Positions 52,725 through 64,000 of a DNA stretch of 64,000 nucleotides are shown piece by piece. Origin of the DNA: Candida dubliniensis CD36 (Eukaryota > Ascomycota > Pichiomycetes > Serinales > Debaryomycetaceae); the NCBI RefSeq assembly GCF_000026945.1, contig NC_012863.1, positions 1,083,501-1,147,500 of the forward strand, in the 5' to 3' direction. Position 1 is the stretch's first letter, and every line of letters begins with the position of its first letter. The position numbers and the translations under genes are program-made. The notes beneath the pieces were generated by a model. The model was not told the origin of the DNA. It saw only the letters and a program-made list of their open reading frames with translations, and did not search any database.

Positions 52725-55120
52725 ATACAAGAGTCATCCTACCGGGAATCATCCTCCCCACTACCTCCACGCACCACGCACCACGCACCACATACCATTA
52801 TACTAGGAATCCCACAAAAGAAAAAAAAAAACAACAAAGGGCAACAACACACCTTAAATTTATTTGTTCATTTGTTCATTTGCTTATTGCTCTCATTGCT
52901 CTCATTGCAATTAAGTCCGATTCGTCTCAAAAATCAAAAAAAAAAAAAAAAATTTCTTTTTTTTTTTTGTTTAATTTGATTTATTGTTGAAAATAATAAT
53001 AATAATAATAGTAGTACTACTAGTAGTAGCACTAGTAATGTATCATGCATGAGTCTGCTTGTTCAATGGGGGGGGGGAGTTGGAAAGAAGAAAATAATAA
53101 TAATAAGGTGCATTGAAATTCTGGAAGAATGGAAAGTAAAGTTTAGTTTCCCAAAACCCAAAAAAAAAAGCAATCAACTTGTTGTTCTTGTTGTTCTTGT
53201 TCTTGTTGTTGTTGTTGGAAAATTCATTTGAACAACCAATGATAAATTTGTGATTTTTAATCAATTTGACTATATTCCATTTCATTTCATTTACGGTAAA
53301 AAAAAAAAACAAAGAACAAAATGTATTGAAATATAAACATCAAATTACTCTCTGTCCCTATCTCTATCTTAGAACATTCCCCTCCGAATTATGGGGGAGG
53401 GAGGGTAGAAGGGTGGAAGGGAAATTGTTATAAGAAAAAAAAAAAAAAACAAGAATTCTATTATACATACTTATCATAATGGTAAATTCATAAGACTAGA
53501 ATATTTAATAAATGGAAGTAGTAGGCAGGGAATAGGGAATAAAGGGGGGGAGGGAGGAAAATAAATTAGATAATCAATTGTAATTGAAAATGGCCAAAGA
53601 AAAAAAAAAAAGAAAAAGAATTGAATAATGAAATAAATATATATGAATATATAGTATTATAGTATTGGTAATAACAGGGAATAGGTTGTTGTTGTTGTGG
53701 TGGTGGGTGTTTTTTTGCAATTGTAGTAATAAATGGAATAAATACAAACTAAAACTAGAAAACAAAAAAAAAAATTTGTGAAAAATTGAAAAATTGAAAA
53801 ATTAAAGAAAGAAAGAAAGAAAGAATGAAATTATATTTATATATATATTTATACAAGCAACATCTATATATATATATAAATATATATTTATATAATGTAC
53901 ATATGTATATATTAATAAAACATATGCGTTAAATAGACACATCAATAGTCCAAAAAAAAAAAAAAAAATGAATTTGAAATGAATGAATGAAACTAAAAAA
54001 ATAAAAAAATTAAAAAAACGAAACGAAAAAATTTTTTTCCTTTTTTTTGATCATTGGTACACTAACTACTTAATAACAATAATAATAATATCTTTCTTTC
54101 TTTCTTTCTTTCTTTTGGTAATGGTGGTAATGGTGGTGGTGGTTTAGTGTCAGTGTCAGTGCTTTTTTTAGTGTGTGCAGACAACAATCATGTGTGTCTG
54201 GGTAAACCGGAATGATTGTTCGGAAGGTTACGGAACCCAATTTTTGGATATTCTTCAAATTATATTAGAGAAATTTCAGTCAGACACTTTTATTTTTTTC
54301 GGGTGTTTTTTTTTTTTTGCAATGTTGTATTTTTTATAGTTAAGGGAAGGAAAGTGAAGGGAAGGGAAGAGAAGATACGGAGTTTGTGTAGTTGTAGTCA
54401 ACAATATCAAAAGTCTAACACACATACACACACACACACATATACCAGGTAATTTAAACAAATGACCTTCTTTCTTTGTGCTTTATTGAGTGAATGAATA
54501 ATATTTCAACTTTCTTGTAGTTTAGGAAGAACAAAAACAAAAACAAAAACAAAAAAGGAATGATGCCTGTTTAAACAAAAGTCCAATGTTGAAAAAAAAT
54601 TAAAAAATTGGAGGACAAAAACAGTCATACACCAGAAGTTAGAGAGAATCATTATCAATCCAATCATTGGGTAGTAGTACTACTACTAGTATTAGTAGTA
54701 AAGTTAGACAAAATCAAAATCCGGGGGTGGCGCGAGTTTGTCCGTGACAATTTTATAATAATAATAATAATAATGATGAATGGATTACACACATATATAT
54801 AACACATACAGATTACTTACTTACTATGAATGTTTTTATACCCATATCTCCATGAAAAATTCAATTAAACAAGAAAGAAAGTAACCTATATTAGGTTCGG
54901 TAGTGTAATAGGAATTAGGGGTTTTGGTAGAGAATTTATTGCTCTCCCTCCATCCATCCATCCCTTCCAACGACACGACACGACACAACCCGACACGACC
55001 CGACATCCTCCCACCAAAAAATCGCGCATGTCCTAATGCCAAGCGGTATTTCTCTTTGCGCACGCATTTTTTTTTGTCTTTTTAACCTCCTCGGGTTAGA
55101 ACCAAAAGTTTAGCCCATAA

Positions 55121-55156
55121 TGGTCCTGGTCCTGGTCCTAGTCCTAGTCCTGGCCC
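55121..55156 (+). repeat. TCCTGG/TCCTAG hexamer tract
   Basis: Six units alternating between GGTCCT and AGTCCT. A tract of the same hexamer in opposite orientation lies at 57538-57571. Confidence 0.85.
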
Positions 55157-55164
55157 TGCACACC

Positions 55165-55193
55165 AGCACAACAGCACAACAGCACAACAGCAT
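55165..55193 (+). repeat. AGCACAAC octamer tract
   Basis: About three and a half copies of AGCACAAC, directly after the TCCTGG hexamer tract. Confidence 0.8.
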
Positions 55194-56001
55194 ATGAAAA
55201 TTAATTCAAACAATACCAACTGCCGTTATCAGTTACCAGTTATCGTCATCGTTATCAGTTACCAGCTATAAATCATTTTCTTAATTGGTAGTTGGAATAC
55301 ACCAGAGGGTAATATATGGTCTATTCATTTAAAAAGTGTTAAGAGAATGTCACAGAAGTAAATTACACACACACACACACCCCTTCTTCTTCCCCCGGGG
55401 GGAGGACGGAGGGAGGGATTTAACAACAATGATATTTGGAATTGAATTGAATTGAATTGAATCAACCAACAAGTTACAAACATTAATAATAATAATAAGA
55501 ATAATAATAAGAATAATAATAATAATAACGAACTAATATTATATACATTTAAAAAAAAAAAAAATTTTTTTTTTTGCTGTTAAATATTGTAATGTAATGT
55601 AAGAAAGAAAGAAAAAAAATCTTTCAACGTCTTTTTTTCTTCTTCTTGTGTTTTAATTTGCAATGAGGACGACAAAAAAAAAAAAAAAAAAACAGGGTGA
55701 ATCTATGTTGCCCTTTTTCTTTCTTTCTTTCTTTCAATCCGTGGGAACTTACCAAATAAAAAGAGCTGCAAACTAACTTCTAAACTAATTGTAAACGAAT
55801 ATTATATTATATTATAATCTTTCCTTTCTTTTCCTTTCCTTTCCTTTCTATTTATCAAATTAGATATGTTAAACGATAGTAATTATTAATTAATACATCA
55901 TTATTATTATGTGTGGTCTATCTATACTAGAAAAAAAAAAAAAAGAAAACATCTCAAATGAATAAACAGTAAGGCATTCTTTCATTTGCATAGCTTTTTA
56001 T

Positions 56002-56039
56002 GTCACAGTCACAGTCACAGTCACAATTACAATCACAAT
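56002..56039 (+). repeat. GTCACA-type hexamer tract
   Basis: GTCACA units grading into ATTACA and ATCACA, about six units. Confidence 0.8.
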
Positions 56040-56626
56040 CTTATAGTGGTTTTTTTTTTTTCTTGTGGAGTCCAGCCAACAAATAACAAATGTTGACAAT
56101 ATGGCCAAATTTTATTCCATTCCATATCATTTTATTCCATTTTATTCCATTTTATTCACGACCCAATCGTTTTACGTCCAAAAACAATTATACATTTACT
56201 CAAGACCAAAAAAAAAAAAAAGAGAGACTTATTCTGGAGTAATCTGTAAAAGTCCGCCAATTTTCTTCCCCATGCATACTTCCTTCTTCCACGGCAAAGG
56301 ACAGAAAAAAAAAAAAAAAAAAAAAAAGAAACTAACAAAGAAAAAGATTTCTAAACCCCCCCCTAATATAATATAATATAATATAATATAATGTAATATA
56401 TAAGAAACTAATATTACACAAACTATATTCACAGGTTGCATCAAATAAATAAGGATAAATAAGAACTAAGGACTAAAGACTAAGAACTAAGAACTAATTA
56501 AATAAATTAGTGTCTGATTCTGTTGGTTGGTTGGTTGGTTTTTTTTTTTTTGGTTTTGTTTTCACGATATGTGAGAGAGAGGAATCACCTACAACAGTTA
56601 TTCATTGTCATTGTTTTGTAAAGTAA

Positions 56627-56686
56627 TATATAATATAACTATAATATAACTATAATATAACTATAATATAACTATAATATAATATA
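56627..56686 (+). repeat. TATAATATAAC 11-mer tract
   Basis: About five copies of an AT-only unit with one C, 60 bases; likely an easily melted stretch. Confidence 0.8.
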
Positions 56687-57160
56687 TGTTTTGTTCTAAC
56701 GGTAATTCTTGACTTCTATCATTTGGGTTAATTAACCAGAATTAACCAGAATTAATCATTATCATCATCACCTTCCCTTTCCCTCTCCATCTCCCTGTAA
56801 CAAACTTATTATTTGAGCTTGAGGTCTTGGCTTTTGAGCCCTTGAGCCCCTGGTTAATTAATATGTATTTGTTTATTGCCCCCCCCCCAATACTTCCTTA
56901 TTTCTATTTCTATTTCCATTTGTATTTCTTTTTCTTTGACTCAAGGGTTTTCTATCTATATATCGATTATAATGATAATGATTAACCTTTTACCAACAAC
57001 AACAACAAAAACACAGGAACCGGGGAAAAAAAAAAAAAACCAAATTTTAGCGGGCCGGATGGGTGGGAAAAATAATAATCACATAGTAATAGTAGTAATA
57101 GTAGTAGTAATAGTAGTAGTAGTACAAAAATTTAGGGATTATCCATGGCAATTCAAATCA

Positions 57161-57228
57161 CAGACACAGACACAGACACAGACACATACACACATACACA
57201 TACACATACACATACACATTCATACACA
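57161..57228 (+). repeat. CAGACA then CATACA hexamer tract
   Basis: About four CAGACA units followed by about five CATACA units with small interruptions, 68 bases. Confidence 0.85.
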
Positions 57229-57537
57229 GAAGGAAAGAAGGAATTTCATCTGTAAGATTTAATAAAAAAAAAAAAAAATAGGCACAAAACTTAAGGGAAA
57301 AGTTTTTTTTTTTTTTAGTCATGGTTGGTCTTGGTTGGTTGGTCTTGGTTGGTTGGTTGACCATTCTTCCCCCCCCCCTCCCCCCCTTAAAAGTTTTAAA
57401 CTCCAGATTACATAGTTTATACAACACAATCTTTCCTTCTTAATATTAATAATAATAAGAATGATGATGATGGTTGTATCATTAGTTATATATGTATGTA
57501 TATATGGGGTATTACTTATCAGATCGTTCTTTATTTA

Positions 57538-57571
57538 AGGACCAGGACCAGGACTAGAACTAGGACTAGGA
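57538..57571 (-). repeat. inverted TCCTGG/TCCTAG hexamer tract
   Basis: Read on the minus strand this is TCCTAG/TCCTGG repeated, the same unit as 55121-55156 but in opposite orientation, 2.4 kb away. Confidence 0.75.
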
Positions 57572-58091
57572 GACCACTTTCATCTATTAGAAAAATAAAT
57601 AAATAATGTTAGCAATATTGACTATTGTTGTTGTTGTTGTTGTTGTTGTTGTAATCAACGTCTAATGTATATGTATGTGTCTAAACTCCGGTAGTCATTG
57701 CTTCAATTCGTTTCGTTTTGTTTCAATTCGTTTCAATTCGTTTTGCTCATTCATTCATTCATTTATTTATTTATTCTCCTTTTCTTTTCTTTTGTTTTGC
57801 TTCACCATATTCTTCTTCTTCTTCTTCTTCTTCTTGTTCGTATAATCATCTATACATTTCGGACTTTCAACATAAAATTGCCTTTTTTTTTTTAGTTTAT
57901 AGTTCATGACTTCCTTTTCATTAGGTACAAAATAGATGTAATATGATACTTACTTGCATGTAAACGATAATAATAATTTAGACTTTATATATCTATAATA
58001 TCTAACACAATGTATTGTAGTATTAGACCAAGAATAAAAAAAAAAAAAAAAAAGGGGGGGGAACAAAACCAACGAATCATTATTGTCAGAT

Positions 58092-58124
<33 letters not shown>

Positions 58125-59981
58125 GAAAGACTCCGGATAATATTTAAATTGAAACTTGGGGGCGCGGTTGGTGGGTGGGAGGGCGTGAAAGAGATAGATA
58201 GATAGAGAGAGATAGAGAGAGAAAATTGTACAGAAGAAATTCTTCCCCTGCCCTGCCCTGCCCGGGCAGAGAAATTTACCAAAAAAAAAAAAAAAAATGA
58301 AAACCTCATCATCATCATCATCATCATCCTAATTTCTTTCTTCTTTATTTTACTTTACTTTACTAAATTGGAAATTCATTCAGACACAGAAATCTTGTTT
58401 TCTTTCTTTTTTTTTTTTTTTCTTTTTTTTTTTTAGTCAACATGAAATCGATCGATGATTAATTAATTGACTAAATTGATTGACTAAATTGAATAAATAA
58501 TAATAAATCTCTTTGAGGTAGGTCTGCCATCTCTCAAGGGACGTTCCGGAGGGAGTGAGGGAGGGAGGGAAGAATGATGATGATGAGTTGTTGTTGTTGT
58601 TGAATCATTTTTTTTTTTTTTTTTTTCCTTTTTAGAATTATTCTATACCAAAGAAAGAGAGTATTGGATTTATTCACTGACGATATACTTGATCTAGAAA
58701 TAATAGGGGATACGGGGGGGAGAAAGGAGTAGTAGTAGTAGTAGTAGTAGTAGTATTTTATGACATGATTTTTCAATATTATATTATAATATTATTCTTA
58801 GTAAAAAAATGTTTTCTTTTTCTACACCAGAAGAAGAAGAAGAATAACTGGTTATAATAATAATAATAATAATAATAATGTAATTCTCCCTTTTGTTTAT
58901 TTCGGAGTTTTCGGTGTTAATTTTTAACAACAACAATAACTAACAACAATAACTAACAACCCTCGTAAAAAAAAAAAAAAAATAAATTTATTCTACTTTA
59001 TCTTTTTTTTTTTTTCTTGTTTCCAAACTCCGTCGTCTTCTTTTCATTATCAACTTTATTTCTTCCACCCTTGCTCCCCATACTATCTATCCATTCCTTC
59101 TCGGGGGGGTTTCCATTTTATTACCACCACTACTTACTACATATTCAAAGATTCATATCTTTTATCGTTATGTTACTTGATAATTAATTATTATTTATCA
59201 ATGTTATCAATGTTATCAATGTTGGCCCCCCCCACAACACAACACAACACCACACAAAAACAGCAGCACGATCATTTGACCATTTCTATTTTCTATTTTA
59301 TTTCCATTCCTTAATCCTTAATTCTATTATATTATTACTATTATTACTATTATTATTATTATTATTACTATTATTATTGTTGTTGTTGTTGTTGTTGATT
59401 TCGTCTTCGTAATATCCTTTATTATTATTGGAAAACAATAACTTTACAATTAGCCTAACTCATTGAATATTGGTTAATTTATTTAATCATGATAATAGTA
59501 GTAGTTTTTTTTCTTTATTACCAATTGATTGTTTGCAATTTCCAATAATAATAGATCAAATAATGAATCACCGATTGTTCCGAAGGGAAGAAGACGAGGA
59601 GAAGGAGGAAGGAAGGGATTAATTACTTTCTTCCTCCTTTTTCCTTCTTCCTCTTTTTTGATCCACTTAGTCCAATCTCAAAAACAATTTCGGTCCCCCC
59701 ATCCCATTTCATCCCAAGGCTTTTTTTTTTTTTTTTTGGTTTTTTTTTACTTTTTTTTACTTTTTTTTACTTTTTGGTTCAATCAATTTAAACAATGAAT
59801 TAAAGAGATACTTAAGCGATATTATCTCAAAAAAAAAATAGAACAATTATTATTATTTGTTGTTTGTTGTATGTTGTTTACCTTTTGGATTCATTCATGG
59901 CTTATTATTATTATTATTATTTGATTCTGCTTTGTTAGTCTGGTAGTATCTATTGTTTCTATTGTATGTATGTATGTGTGT

Positions 59982-60028
59982 GGGTGGGTGTGGGCGTGGG
60001 AGTGGGTGTTTGTGGGTGTTTGTGGGTG
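59982..60028 (+). other. G-quadruplex motif, seven G3 runs
   Basis: GGG runs separated by T, TGT, CGT, AGT and then two longer T-rich loops (TGTTTGT). Any four of the first five runs have loops of 1-3 bases. It lies at the ALD6-proximal end of the gene-free region. Confidence 0.8.
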
Positions 60029-60491
60029 GATGATTTTAATGTCTGTTTAAATTCAACTTTATTGTTCCAAGATCATAGTTGTTGTTATCATTTCATTCTT
60101 TATTCCTTTTATCCGGAAATCCCGATTTGAATTTAAATTTGAATTTGAATTTGAATTTGTTGGTTTGTCATTTATGACAACCTAAGTTATTCTTCTTTTA
60201 ATTCTTACTCTTATTCTTATTCTTCATTTGTAACAGCTGGTGATTGTCATAATTGACAAGGTGATGTTTATTAGAGATCAAATGTAATCACGAGATGAAA
60301 ATTATGAAAATCATGAAAAAAAGAAAGTTAATTTTAACAAATGAATAACACAACAACAATCACACAGTGGTATAGTAAACCAAATCCTTCTTTTTGTTTT
60401 TTGGCAATTACCTTGTAAAACACCCAGTAGTAGAGATGGTAATAATAATAATACTTGTAATTCTTGGTTATAGTAATAATAGTTTGCAGCC

Positions 60492-60536
60492 AAAAAAAAA
60501 AAAAAAAAAAAAATTTTTTTGATTTGAAATTAACAC

Positions 60537-60578
<42 letters not shown>
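60492..60578. repeat. A22-T7 and T40 homopolymer pair downstream of ALD6
   Basis: A22 then T7 at 60492-60520, 18 ordinary bases, then T40 at 60539-60578, 77 bases beyond the ALD6 stop. On the ALD6-sense strand the T40 reads as a genomic A40. Length in the sample is uncertain, since homopolymers are error-prone. Confidence 0.85.
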
Positions 60579-60582
<4 letters not shown>

Positions 60583-60655
60583 CCAACTATACAAAACTAT
60601 ACAAAAAAAACAAAAAAAACTATTCCATTTTCAATTATTATTATCCTTATTACTC

Positions 60656-62332
60656 TTATTGTTGAATTGGCATTGAAGTAGAAGGTTTCAAAATTTCTTC
60701 ATCAACAGAATTAAGTTTCCAAGCTGAAGTAATAGTTTTAGGTTTAGTCAAAAATGTAATACCAGCTTTACCATAAAAATTCAAATCACCCAAAAATGAT
60801 CCACGAGATCCTGTAAAAGAAAACATTGGTAATGGAACTGGAATTGGAACATTAATACCAACTTGACCAACATCAATTCTTTTAGTGAAATATTGAGCTG
60901 AACCTCCTGAATTAGTGAAAAGTGATACTCCATTACCATATTTATTATTATTAATCAATTCAATGGCTTCATCAATAGTATCAACATTAACTACTGATAA
61001 TACTGGAGCAAAAATTTCTTCATCATAAGCTCTCATACCTGGTTTAATATTAGTTAAAATAGTTGGTGCTAAAAAATTACCTTTAATAAATTTTTGATCT
61101 TGATCATTTTTTGGTTTATAACCTCTACCATCTAATTCTAATATAGCTCCATTTTGAATTGAATCTTCAATAATTTCTTCGGCTCTAATTAATGATTCTG
61201 GATTAATAACTGGACCTAAATCACTAGTTGGATCAAATCCACTACCAGTTTTCAATAATTTAGCATCATCAACTACATCTTTAATCCATTCTTTAGTGGT
61301 TTTACCAACAGTAACTAAAACAGAAATGGCCATACATCTTTGACCAGCAGCACCAAATGCTGCACCATTAACTGCATTAATAAATGATTGTTTATTAGCA
61401 TCAGGTAATACTACCAAATGATTTTTAGCACCTAAATTGGCTTGAACTCTTTTACCCAATTTAGAACCTCGTTCATAAATATATTTCCCAGCTTTATCAC
61501 CTCCAACAAATGTTAAAGCTTTAATACGAGGATCATCAATTAATTTATTAACTGTATCATGTTTACCATGAACAATATTAAGAACACCAGGAGGAATACC
61601 AGCTTTTTTAACCAATTCACAAATAATCATTGCTGCACCAGGGACCCGTTCACTTGGTTTAATAACAGCAGTATTACCAGTGACCAATATTAAAGGTAAT
61701 GACCATAATGGAACCATAGCAGGGAAATTAAATGGACAAATAGATCCAATAACTCCTAAAGGTTCTCTAATCATTTTTGTTTCCATATCAGTGGCAACTT
61801 CTAATGATTCACCTTTTAAATCATTAGTAATATTACAAGCAGCTTCAGCAACTTGTAATCCACGTAAAACATCACCTTTAGCATCAATAAAAGTTTTACC
61901 TTGTTCTAAAACAATCATTGAAGCAATACGATCCATATTTTCTCGTAATAATTGAACAAATTTAAAAGCAATTCCTTGACGTTTAATAATACTAGTATCT
62001 TTCCATGAAGGAAATGATTTATGAGCAGATTCAATTGCATCTTCTAATTCTTCTGGTGTTGATTGTGGAACTTTAGAAACAATATTATTGGTAGCAGGAT
62101 CATGAATATCAAACCAAATATTGGATTCTGATTTAATAAATTCATTATTAACAAAACTTGGAGTTAAATATGGTTCATCATTAACAGTAGTATGTCCCTT
62201 TGGATAATCAGTAGTAGTTGATGATAAAGTAATAATAGATTTATTTCTAATAGAAATTTTGGTGGAAACAACAATATTGGTCATATTTTTATTAATGGTA
62301 GATTTATTCTTTAAAATAACACGTGATAACAT
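60656..62332 (-). CDS. ALD6: (methyl)malonate-semialdehyde dehydrogenase, mitochondrial
   Basis: 558 residues with a basic Ser-rich presequence ([11 protein letters not shown]). An ALDH6A1-type, CoA-acylating aldehyde dehydrogenase: [20 protein letters not shown], cofactor loop [31 protein letters not shown] and the catalytic Cys333 in [10 protein letters not shown]. Where ordinary ALDHs have the general-base Glu (LELGGK), this class has Asn (NLGAKNH), as seen. In C. albicans Ald6 is the last step of the modified beta-oxidation route that turns propionyl-CoA via 3-hydroxypropionate and malonate semialdehyde into acetyl-CoA; the name Ald6 is shared with the unrelated S. cerevisiae acetaldehyde enzyme. 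Start ATG at 62332. The gene is followed by an extreme homopolymer. Confidence 0.94.
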   Translation of the reverse strand: MLSRVILKNKSTINKNMTNIVVSTKISIRNKSIITLSSTTTDYPKGHTTVNDEPYLTPSFVNNEFIKSESNIWFDIHDPATNNIVSKVPQSTPEELEDAIESAHKSFPSWKDTSIIKRQGIAFKFVQLLRENMDRIASMIVLEQGKTFIDAKGDVLRGLQVAEAACNITNDLKGESLEVATDMETKMIREPLGVIGSICPFNFPAMVPLWSLPLILVTGNTAVIKPSERVPGAAMIICELVKKAGIPPGVLNIVHGKHDTVNKLIDDPRIKALTFVGGDKAGKYIYERGSKLGKRVQANLGAKNHLVVLPDANKQSFINAVNGAAFGAAGQRCMAISVLVTVGKTTKEWIKDVVDDAKLLKTGSGFDPTSDLGPVINPESLIRAEEIIEDSIQNGAILELDGRGYKPKNDQDQKFIKGNFLAPTILTNIKPGMRAYDEEIFAPVLSVVNVDTIDEAIELINNNKYGNGVSLFTNSGGSAQYFTKRIDVGQVGINVPIPVPLPMFSFTGSRGSFLGDLNFYGKAGITFLTKPKTITSAWKLNSVDEEILKPSTSMPIQQ

Positions 62333-64000
62333 GGTGTATAAATAATGATTTCTAATTTGTGGGGAGTGTTTAAAAAAAAAAAAAAAAAAGAATTATAGAA
62401 CTCTCTCCCTCAAGTAGTCGTAGTAGTAGTGGTGTTGATAATAATAATACTACTACTAATAATAATAATAAACTACCGTGACTGTTAGTTTATGTGGGAA
62501 GTTTGAATATAATAAGTATATCAATATTATCCTTATTAGTAAAAGATAATATATTAAACTAGTGGTGGGGTGTGGTGGGGTGGTGGGGCCAATTGAAAAC
62601 TAAAGAAGAAATTGAAATTTTCAGTGAACTTGAACTTGTACTTAAACTTGAACTTGAACTTGAACTTGTACTTGAATTTGAATTTGAATTTGAATTTGAA
62701 TAAAGAAAAAAGACAAATTTGGTGATCTTTATAGAAATTAGTAAAAATTGAAAAAAAAAAAAAGAACAAGAAAAAGAAAAAGAAAAAGAAAAAGAAAATG
62801 TTGAAGTTAAAACTTCTTCTTCTTCCCAGCGGCTGTTTGGATAATTGGCGGTATTATTAGTTAGTAGCAGTAGTTGTTCCTATTTATTATTATTGTTGGT
62901 GGTTTGTTGATGGAAAAGTTGACAGTGTAGGATAACGAAATCCTATTTCCTGTATATAAACCAGTAGGGCTTTCTTTCTTTCCTTTTTTTTTTTTTTTGC
63001 GGGGCAACCATAATCCACCCTCCCACCCTCCCACCCACCAACGCAAAAAAAAATATCTACAATGCTCGGTATTAAATCCAAGTAACCATGGATATTGTTA
63101 ATTACCCACTGGTACTATTACTACTACTACTAACCATTAATTTAAAAACCTCGAAACAAATTTATTAAACAATTGCAACCATAATCAGATTAAAATAAAC
63201 TTAAAAAGTGAAAGTGTTTTTCTCCCCCCCTTCCCCCCTCTTTATACACCTCTTCTGTCTAACAAAATTCTAAACTTAACCTACTGATACTTTGGTAGGT
63301 GTATTTATGACCCGCCAATATACTGTAATAACCGAGCAATAACAAAACTCTAACACTGATAACTTTCTTTCTTACTTATTTACTTACTTATTTACTTACT
63401 TACTTACTATACTTCTGGGCTGTTTTTTTTTTTTTTTTTAGTTGGGCTCCATGCATATTATGTTTCTAAAACCTACATTAGTATTGTCAGTCATTTTTAG
63501 TTATTTATTGAACAAGTACTACCATTTGGTTTCTTCACATGAATGAAATGGCAAAAATTTGCTTGAATGTTTGCATCGATTGCCGCTTATTATTCTTGGT
63601 AATAACCGCCGCCCCACGAACCACCACCACCACAAAAAAAAAAAAAAAAAATGGCCCAGATCTCCAGATCTCAATCTCTCTCATTCTCTTATTATCTTTT
63701 ATCTTATCACACGCATTGTCAACAAATTTACACGTCCCTGGGACTGCAAAGCTTATGAAATAATTCGTTGCGCCACACTGAGTGGGTGGTGGTGGTGGTA
63801 GTGTACCGGATAGGTGGACCCGCGTTAAGACACCAGAAATGGACAGCAACAACAACAACAACAACAACTCCTGAACCGGAGATCTCCCCGCCCCACCCCC
63901 CGCTCCGATCTTGCTTTCTTTTTCTTTTTTTTTTTTTTTGCGTATCATTGAATCAATAAAGTCCCCGACTATTTATCCTGATGTTGGTGTTATCTTGAAT
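62333..64000. other. gene-free right end upstream of ALD6
   Basis: ALD6 upstream sequence and beyond. Contains A17 near 62371-62388, G-rich GGTGGGGTGTGG near 62564-62588, a GAACTT tract (separate entry), AAGAAA repeats near 62765-62797, T tracts near 62982-62997 and 63423-63439, and CAACAA repeats near 63846-63869. The short open frames are low complexity. No gene. Confidence 0.55.
62626..62701 (+). repeat. GAACTT then GAATTT hexamer tract
   Basis: Thirteen-odd hexamer units: GAACTT with occasional GTACTT or AAACTT variants, then GAATTT units, 76 bases. Confidence 0.88.

Larger units (their letters stand above)
52429..60655. other. 8.2-kb gene-free, microsatellite-rich region
   Basis: No supported gene over 8 kb on either strand; every open frame found is short and made of homopolymer, dinucleotide or trinucleotide runs. 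The stretch lies upstream of HAP41 (read leftward) and downstream of ALD6 (also leftward), so it is an unusually large HAP41 upstream region or a structural locus. It contains dozens of simple repeats, two G-quadruplex motifs, C and G homopolymers and long A/T tracts, listed separately where notable. Confidence 0.6.

Noticed and set aside
52429..60655. Repeat tracts considered as CRISPR array or telomere-like repeats
   Set aside because: They are short direct tandem microsatellites without spacers, in a eukaryote; no telomeric unit.
63535..63959. Open frames at the right end, up to 137 codons
   Set aside because: Built on Lys, Phe, Thr and Val homopolymer runs; no domain and no conserved start.
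1..64000. tRNA genes and LTR retrotransposon remnants
   Set aside because: A by-eye scan for TTCRA-type T-loops with paired acceptor stems and for TG...CA terminal repeats with coding remnants found nothing convincing; a tRNAscan-SE and repeat search could still find some.

Overview
The window reads as nuclear DNA of a budding yeast in the CUG-Ser (CTG) clade, close to Candida albicans. It is AT-rich and full of microsatellites, and its genes are mostly intronless and tightly packed. In-frame CTG codons are absent from conserved genes such as RSA4 and KAE1, while leucine is written mainly TTA/TTG. The gene set (HAP41 with a Hap4-type motif, SSK2, MYO5, a Dicer-like pseudo-RNase III, an ALD6-type semialdehyde dehydrogenase) fits Candida. 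From memory, MYO5-HAP41-ALD6 and CDL1-ARG8-ZRG17 are neighbours in C. albicans. The myosin TEDS serine falls at residue 367, whereas I recall S366 in C. albicans, so this may be a sister species. I do not commit to a species. Translations here read CTG by the standard code; CTG should be read as Ser.

Layout. 1-3016 is gene-free. 3-14 kb holds an unrecognised Ser/Thr-Pro-rich protein, PAT1 (mRNA decapping), a threonine-aspartase, the divergent ribosomal-protein pair RPL24A/RPL30 sharing one promoter, SPC34 (DASH/kinetochore), KAE1 (tRNA t6A) and CWC23 (splicing). 14.2-16.1 kb is a decaying stretch with an F-box pseudogene. 16.3-25.4 kb carries MIC10 (mitochondrial cristae), an acetyl-CoA-transporter-like protein, a PQ-loop membrane protein, a RecA-fold/Rad51-paralog-like protein, RSA4 (60S assembly) and IMG2 (mitoribosome). 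25.5-35.6 kb has SSK2 (HOG MAPKKK), HUB1, PPG1 and a catalytically dead RNase III/dsRBD protein (CDL1-like). 35.7-45.3 kb has ARG8, ZRG17 and SRB8/MED12. 45.7-52.4 kb has MYO5 and HAP41. An 8.2-kb gene-free, microsatellite-rich stretch follows (52.4-60.7 kb), then ALD6 and a gene-free right end.

The genes are unrelated housekeeping and regulatory functions, not one pathway. Small coherent units do occur. The RPL24A/RPL30 intergenic region has Tbf1-like and Cbf1-like motifs, and RPL30 carries a kink-turn over its start codon and a non-canonical 5' splice site, as in the self-regulated S. cerevisiae gene. ARG8 has a Gcn4 site, RSA4 a PAC element and the RecA-like gene an MCB box. MIC10 and RPL24A each show a branch point and acceptor just upstream of the ATG, implying 5'UTR introns. 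I saw no tRNA, rRNA, transposon or CRISPR array by eye.
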